This document shows, in pieces, positions 11,957-15,675 of a stretch of DNA of 15,675 nucleotides (the stretch's first letter is position 1; each line of letters opens with the position of its first letter). Under the pieces are notes generated by a model. It was not told where the DNA came from. It made no database searches and was given only the letters and a program-made list of their open reading frames with translations. Position numbers and translations under genes: made by a program. Source of the DNA: JAWLCA01 sp050485905 (GTDB taxonomy: Bacteria; Pseudomonadota; Alphaproteobacteria; Rhodobacterales; Rhodobacteraceae); assembly GCA_050485905.1 (NCBI GenBank), contig JBJHCH010000092.1:1-15675 (forward strand). The letters run 5' to 3'.

Positions 11957-13246
11957 ATGCTGCGCGCAAATGCGCTTTCACCAGACCCGGCTTCACCACT
12001 CGCCTGCACGGTTTCGCGGGATCTTTCATCATTCGATCTGCTGATCGAGGATATGGACGCCGAGATGGGGCTTCGTTGGGGAAATCTCGTTCCCCATGAG
12101 GCCGCTACCTTCCTTCGCCAACCCGAGGCCGATGCCCTTAAACTGCTTGTCATCGTCGTTGAGACCACCGACGGCGACGAGTTGTCGATGATCGGATCGT
12201 TGGTCGACATCGCGCAGGGAAAGGACATCCGCGTTCTGCTTATCGCGGCCGAACTCTCACCGCTCGACCTGCACCGACTGCGTCAGGCCGGTGCCGACGA
12301 TTTCCTTCCCTACCCGCTGCCCGAGGGCGCGTTGCACGAGTCTGTGGACTATCTGCTTCACCCCCCCCCCGCTGTGCTGCCGGCAATCGCGCCAGCGCCA
12401 GTCATGGCGCCATCACCGATGGGTGGGCCACCGCCCGAAACCCGACGCCCGCCCCCAGCCATCGATCCGGCAACGTCGCGCAATGGGATCGTTCTGGCGG
12501 TTCAAGGGCTGTCGGGTGGCGTCGGCGCAACCACATTCGCCGTCAATCTGGCTTGGGAACTGGCCGTAGCCAAGGACGACGAGCGCCGCGTCTGCCTGAT
12601 CGACCTCTCGCTTCAGTTTGGCGCCGTGGCAACCTGCCTTGATCTGCCGAGGCGCGACGCGGTACTCGAACTCCTCACCGACCTTTCGTTGTCGGACACC
12701 ACCGCGTTCAGTCAGGCGCTGATCAGCTACCGCGACCGGCTTCAGGTGCTCACCGCGCCGGCCGAACTTGTGCCGCTGGACCTCGTCAATCCTGATGACA
12801 TCGAGCATCTGCTCAACCTTGCCCGAGCAGAGTTCGATTTCGTCATCGTCGATCTGCCGGGTGCAGTTTCAGGCTGGACCGATACGGTGTTGACCGGCGC
12901 ACAAGCCTGCTTTGCGCTCCTGGAGCTTGATCTGCGATCGGCGCAGAACGCGCTGCGGCTTATCCGCGCCCTGAAGGCAGAGGATCTACCCCACGACCGG
13001 CTGCGATTTGCGCTGAACCGTGCACCCGGGCGCACCGCCTTTTCGGCGAGGTCACGCGCGCGGCGACTCGCCGAAAGCCTCGATGTGCGGCTGGACCTCG
13101 AACTGCCGGATGGGGGCACGGCCGTTGCCGACGCCGCCGACAACGGCCAGCCGCTTGCCGAATGGGCGCCGCGCAACCCCTTACGCAAGGCGATCCAACA
13201 ACTCGCCGCGGCATGTATCGACGAAGCCGCAGCGCGGCGGGCCTGA
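11957..13246 (+). CDS. cpaE: Tad pilus localisation ATPase CpaE (TadZ)
   Basis: CpaE/TadZ is a MinD/ParA-like protein that places the Tad machine in the cell. The 429 residues have a receiver-like N-terminal domain (about 24-133, ending AGADDFLPYPL), a Pro/Ala-rich linker (about 135-175) and a P-loop domain (about 177-429). The nucleotide loop is LSGGVGATT (185-193): it lacks both the signature and the catalytic lysine of the deviant Walker A motif KGGxGKT. Other landmarks are LIDLSLQFG (Asp216) and FVIVDLPG (Asp289). The ATG at 11957 follows GGAAGGA with 7 bases between; an upstream in-frame TTG at 11903 has no ribosome site. The linker is encoded through a run of ten C residues at His135-Pro138, where slippage would truncate the protein. 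cpaF follows after 23 bases. Confidence 0.9.
   Translation: MLRANALSPDPASPLACTVSRDLSSFDLLIEDMDAEMGLRWGNLVPHEAATFLRQPEADALKLLVIVVETTDGDELSMIGSLVDIAQGKDIRVLLIAAELSPLDLHRLRQAGADDFLPYPLPEGALHESVDYLLHPPPAVLPAIAPAPVMAPSPMGGPPPETRRPPPAIDPATSRNGIVLAVQGLSGGVGATTFAVNLAWELAVAKDDERRVCLIDLSLQFGAVATCLDLPRRDAVLELLTDLSLSDTTAFSQALISYRDRLQVLTAPAELVPLDLVNPDDIEHLLNLARAEFDFVIVDLPGAVSGWTDTVLTGAQACFALLELDLRSAQNALRLIRALKAEDLPHDRLRFALNRAPGRTAFSARSRARRLAESLDVRLDLELPDGGTAVADAADNGQPLAEWAPRNPLRKAIQQLAAACIDEAAARRA
12361..12370 (+). repeat. Poly-C tract (10 C) inside cpaE
   Basis: Ten consecutive C encode the end of His135 and Pro136-138 in the linker between the receiver-like and P-loop domains. Loss of one C puts translation into a frame that stops at 12567-12569, and gain of one C into a frame that stops at 12640-12642. 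Either change removes most or all of the ATPase domain. Such tracts are classic slipped-strand sites. Confidence 0.9.
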
Positions 13247-13269
13247 GCATACGGAGGAACGAGTAGACA

Positions 13270-14694
13270 ATGTTCAACCGCTTCAAGAAAGAGACACCTG
13301 CCGGCCATGCGACTCCGCAAGCGGCCGCCAGTTCCGCTCTCCACGCACCTGCAACAACCGATAATCACCCGGCCCCACCGCCGCCCGCCGCTGCCCCGGC
13401 AATGAGCGAGAAGGATCGCAAGCGCCGCGAGCGACTGATCGAGATCCGGATGCAGATGCACCAGCGGCTGCTGGACAACCTGAACCTCGCAGCTCTCGAA
13501 CGGGCGACGGAAGCCGACCTGCGCGCCGAGATCGCGGCGATCTGCGACGAGGGCATGTCGGAGACCGGTGTCGTCATCACCCGCGAGGAACGCGGCATTC
13601 TGCATCAGGAGCTCTATGACGAGGTCATGGGCCTCGGTCCGCTCGAGCCGCTGCTGCGCGACGAATCCGTCAACGACATTCTGGTAAACGGCCCGCAGCG
13701 TATATTCATCGAACGGGGCGGCAAGCTTCAGCTCAGCGACGTCACCTTCAAGGACGAACGCCATCTGTTGCGCATCATCGACAAGATCGTCAGCGCCGTG
13801 GGTCGGCGCGTCGACGAATCGAATCCCTATGTCGACGCCCGTCTGGCCGACGGGTCGCGCTTTAACGCCATGGTGCCACCGATCGCCGTGGACGGCAGTC
13901 TCGTATCGATCCGGAAGTTCAAGAAGGAGAAACTGAAGGTGACCGACCTGGTGGCCTTCGGCGCATTCTCTGATGACATGGCCGCCTATCTGGAGGCTGC
14001 GGTCGCCACACGTCTCAATGTCATCGTGTCGGGCGGCACCGGGTCGGGCAAGACGACAACATTGAACGCGCTGTCCTCATTCATCGACAACTCAGAGCGC
14101 ATTCTGACCATTGAGGACACGGCAGAGCTGCAGCTTCAGCAGGTCCATGTCGGCCGGATGGAAAGCCGCCCACCGAATGTCGAAGGCAAAGGGGCAGTGA
14201 CGCAACGCGACTGCCTGCGTAACGCGCTCCGGATGCGGCCTGACCGCATCATCGTCGGTGAGACGCGCGGCGAGGAGGTCATCGACATGCTACAGGCGAT
14301 GAACACCGGTCACGACGGCTCCATGACCACAATCCACGCCAACAACGCCCGCGACGCCGTAAGCAGGTTGGAGAACATGATCGCCATGGCAGGCATCGAG
14401 ATGCCGCTGAAGGCAGTCCGTAGCCAGATCGCCAGCGCCGTCAATCTGATCGTGCAGGCCAGCCGACTGCAGGACGGCAGCCGTCGCATGGTCTCTATCA
14501 CCGAGATCACCGGTATGGAGGGTGAGGTCATCACCATGCAGGAGGTATTCCGCTACGAGCGTCTGGGACTGGAGCCCAACGGCAAGATCATCGGTCGCTT
14601 CACCGCAACGGGCGTGCGGTCGCACTTCTCGGACCGGTTCCGGCAGTGGGGCTATGACCTTCCGGCCTCGATCTACGAACCCGCAGGGAGATAA
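13270..14694 (+). CDS. cpaF: Tad pilus secretion ATPase CpaF (TadA)
   Basis: CpaF/TadA is the hexameric secretion ATPase of the VirB11/GspE superfamily that powers Flp pilus assembly from the inner face of the membrane. The 474 residues have a Pro/Ala-rich disordered start (to about 45), a basic charged helix (46-70), the N-terminal domain with GLGPLEPLLRDESVNDILVNG (121-141), and the ATPase core. Walker A is GGTGSGKTT (255-263, Lys261), the Asp box is ILTIEDTAELQ (about 278-288), Walker B includes RIIVGETRG (346-354, Glu351), and the His box is GSMTTIHANN (370-379). All key residues are present. GGAGG (about 13253) precedes the ATG by roughly 12 bases, a rather long spacing. tadB begins two bases after the stop, so the two are cotranscribed and probably translationally coupled. 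Confidence 0.96.
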   Translation: MFNRFKKETPAGHATPQAAASSALHAPATTDNHPAPPPPAAAPAMSEKDRKRRERLIEIRMQMHQRLLDNLNLAALERATEADLRAEIAAICDEGMSETGVVITREERGILHQELYDEVMGLGPLEPLLRDESVNDILVNGPQRIFIERGGKLQLSDVTFKDERHLLRIIDKIVSAVGRRVDESNPYVDARLADGSRFNAMVPPIAVDGSLVSIRKFKKEKLKVTDLVAFGAFSDDMAAYLEAAVATRLNVIVSGGTGSGKTTTLNALSSFIDNSERILTIEDTAELQLQQVHVGRMESRPPNVEGKGAVTQRDCLRNALRMRPDRIIVGETRGEEVIDMLQAMNTGHDGSMTTIHANNARDAVSRLENMIAMAGIEMPLKAVRSQIASAVNLIVQASRLQDGSRRMVSITEITGMEGEVITMQEVFRYERLGLEPNGKIIGRFTATGVRSHFSDRFRQWGYDLPASIYEPAGR

Positions 14695-14696
14695 AG

Positions 14697-15665
14697 ATGG
14701 ACATCAGCCCCGCCCCCCTGATCTACGGCGTGATCTTCATCGCCGTCCTGTTACTTGTCGAAGGGCTGTATCTTGTCGTCTTCGGCAAATCGATCAGCCT
14801 CAACGCCAAGGTCAACCGGCGGCTCGAACTTCTGGAAAAGGGCGGCACCCGCGAGCAGGTCCTTGAACAACTGCGCAAGGAAATGTCGCAGCACATGCGG
14901 TCCACCCGGATACCGCTCTACTCTATCCTCGCGCAGAAAGCACAAAAGGCAAATATCGCATTCTCGCCCCAGGCGCTCATCGCGATCATGGCCGGCGTGT
15001 CCGTACTCGCATTTCTTGGCCTGACGATTGGCACGGGGGCCAGCGCGCCGGTGCGGGCGGCCGTGGCATTGGTCATGGGCATCGGCGGTGTCTACCTCTG
15101 GGTGAACCAGAAGGCCAAGAAGCGAATATCGCTGATCGAGGAGCAATTGCCCGAGGCGGTGGAACTGATGGTGCGCTCGCTGCGCGTGGGGCACCCATTC
15201 TCATCAGCGGTAAACATTGTCGCCAAGGAAGTGGCCGATCCCCTGGGCACCGAGTTCGGCGTGATCGCAGACGAAAGTGCCTATGGCCGGGACGTGTCGG
15301 AATCGCTGAAAGCACTGGCCGAGCGGGTCGATATGCAGGACCTGCGCTTCCTGGCGGTCGCGGTCACGATCCAGCAGACATCAGGGGGAAATCTGGCCGA
15401 GATCCTCGAAGGTCTCGCAAAGGTCATTCGTGCACGGTTCAAGCTGTTTCGAAGGGTCCGCGCCATCACCGCCGAAGCAAAATGGTCCGGAATGTTCCTG
15501 TCGGGGTTTCCGATAGCGGCGCTGGTCGGAATCACACTGATCAAACCAGACTACTACGACGATGTCCGCGAAACCTCGGCCTTTATCCCGGCGGCCCTGG
15601 CGGTTGGAACATTTCTCGTGATCAACGTTCTCTACATGCGCGCAATGGTCAACATAAAGGTCTGA
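14697..15665 (+). CDS. tadB: Tad pilus inner-membrane platform protein TadB
   Basis: TadB, with TadC, forms the inner-membrane platform on which the CpaF ATPase acts; both are related to GspF/PilC. The 322 residues have an N-terminal membrane span (about 8-30), two closely spaced spans (about 93-112 and 117-136), the T2SSF domain (about 146-270), which starts SLIEEQLPEAVELMVRSLRV and continues GHPFSSAVNIVAKEV and QQTSGGNLAEIL, and two C-terminal spans (about 266-284 and 294-316). This is the standard TadB plan and length. The ribosome site GGGAG overlaps the end of cpaF, with the start two bases after the cpaF TAA. The gene ends 10 bases from the right edge. Confidence 0.93.
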   Translation: MDISPAPLIYGVIFIAVLLLVEGLYLVVFGKSISLNAKVNRRLELLEKGGTREQVLEQLRKEMSQHMRSTRIPLYSILAQKAQKANIAFSPQALIAIMAGVSVLAFLGLTIGTGASAPVRAAVALVMGIGGVYLWVNQKAKKRISLIEEQLPEAVELMVRSLRVGHPFSSAVNIVAKEVADPLGTEFGVIADESAYGRDVSESLKALAERVDMQDLRFLAVAVTIQQTSGGNLAEILEGLAKVIRARFKLFRRVRAITAEAKWSGMFLSGFPIAALVGITLIKPDYYDDVRETSAFIPAALAVGTFLVINVLYMRAMVNIKV

Positions 15666-15670
15666 GGAGG
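15666..15670 (+). promoter_or_regulatory. Shine-Dalgarno for a gene beyond the right edge (probably tadC)
   Basis: GGAGG immediately follows the tadB stop codon, and the window ends five bases later. In Tad loci tadC follows tadB, so a closely coupled tadC start just outside the window is the likely target. The gene itself is not visible. Confidence 0.55.
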
Positions 15671-15675
15671 CAAGG

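Noticed and set aside
12742..13764. Open frame of 340 codons on the minus strand across cpaE and cpaF
   Set aside because: Antisense to two genes with intact motifs; Ser/Arg-rich shadow composition.

Overview
The window looks like a chromosomal segment of an alphaproteobacterium of the order Rhodobacterales (Paracoccus/Rhodobacter/Roseobacter relatives). It is GC-rich. The cytochrome oxidase subunit II closely resembles the Paracoccus type, and its operon has the alphaproteobacterial order ctaC-ctaB-small gene-ctaG. The pilin carries a GAVTVDW motif that I associate with this order. No tRNA, rRNA, CRISPR array, insertion sequence or phage gene is visible.

Layout. Positions 1-2345, minus strand: a tightly packed aa3-type cytochrome c oxidase operon, ctaC (subunit II), ctaB (heme O synthase), a 63-residue single-membrane-span protein, and the start of ctaG (copper delivery), which runs off the left edge. 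A perfect 10-bp hairpin separates ctaC from ctaB. Positions 2509-7862, plus strand: three housekeeping or DNA-handling genes, tldD (metalloprotease), dprA (RecA loader for incoming single-stranded DNA) and topA (topoisomerase I). The dprA leader has a near-complete CtrA-box-like sequence. Positions 7941-9279, plus strand: scoA-scoB, the two subunits of a 3-oxoacid CoA-transferase, preceded by a TTGACA element. Positions 9280-10224, minus strand: a secreted lytic transglycosylase whose stop codon abuts the scoB stop.

Positions 10549-15675, plus strand: part of a Tad/Flp-type pilus locus. It holds a small Flp-like prepilin with a non-canonical G|xxxxDW processing site and its own strong terminator, then cpaB, cpaE/tadZ, cpaF/tadA and tadB. 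A Shine-Dalgarno sequence at the right edge implies that another gene, probably tadC, follows. The secretin (cpaC/rcpA), cpaD/rcpB and prepilin peptidase (cpaA/tadV) genes, which usually sit beside these, are absent from this interval. A 191-bp non-coding gap lies where the secretin gene would be expected.

Most of the window is ordinary core genome. The parts most worth a second look are in the pilus locus (a run of ten C inside cpaE, the missing secretin, the unusual prepilin, the adjacent lytic transglycosylase) and the CtrA-like site in front of dprA.
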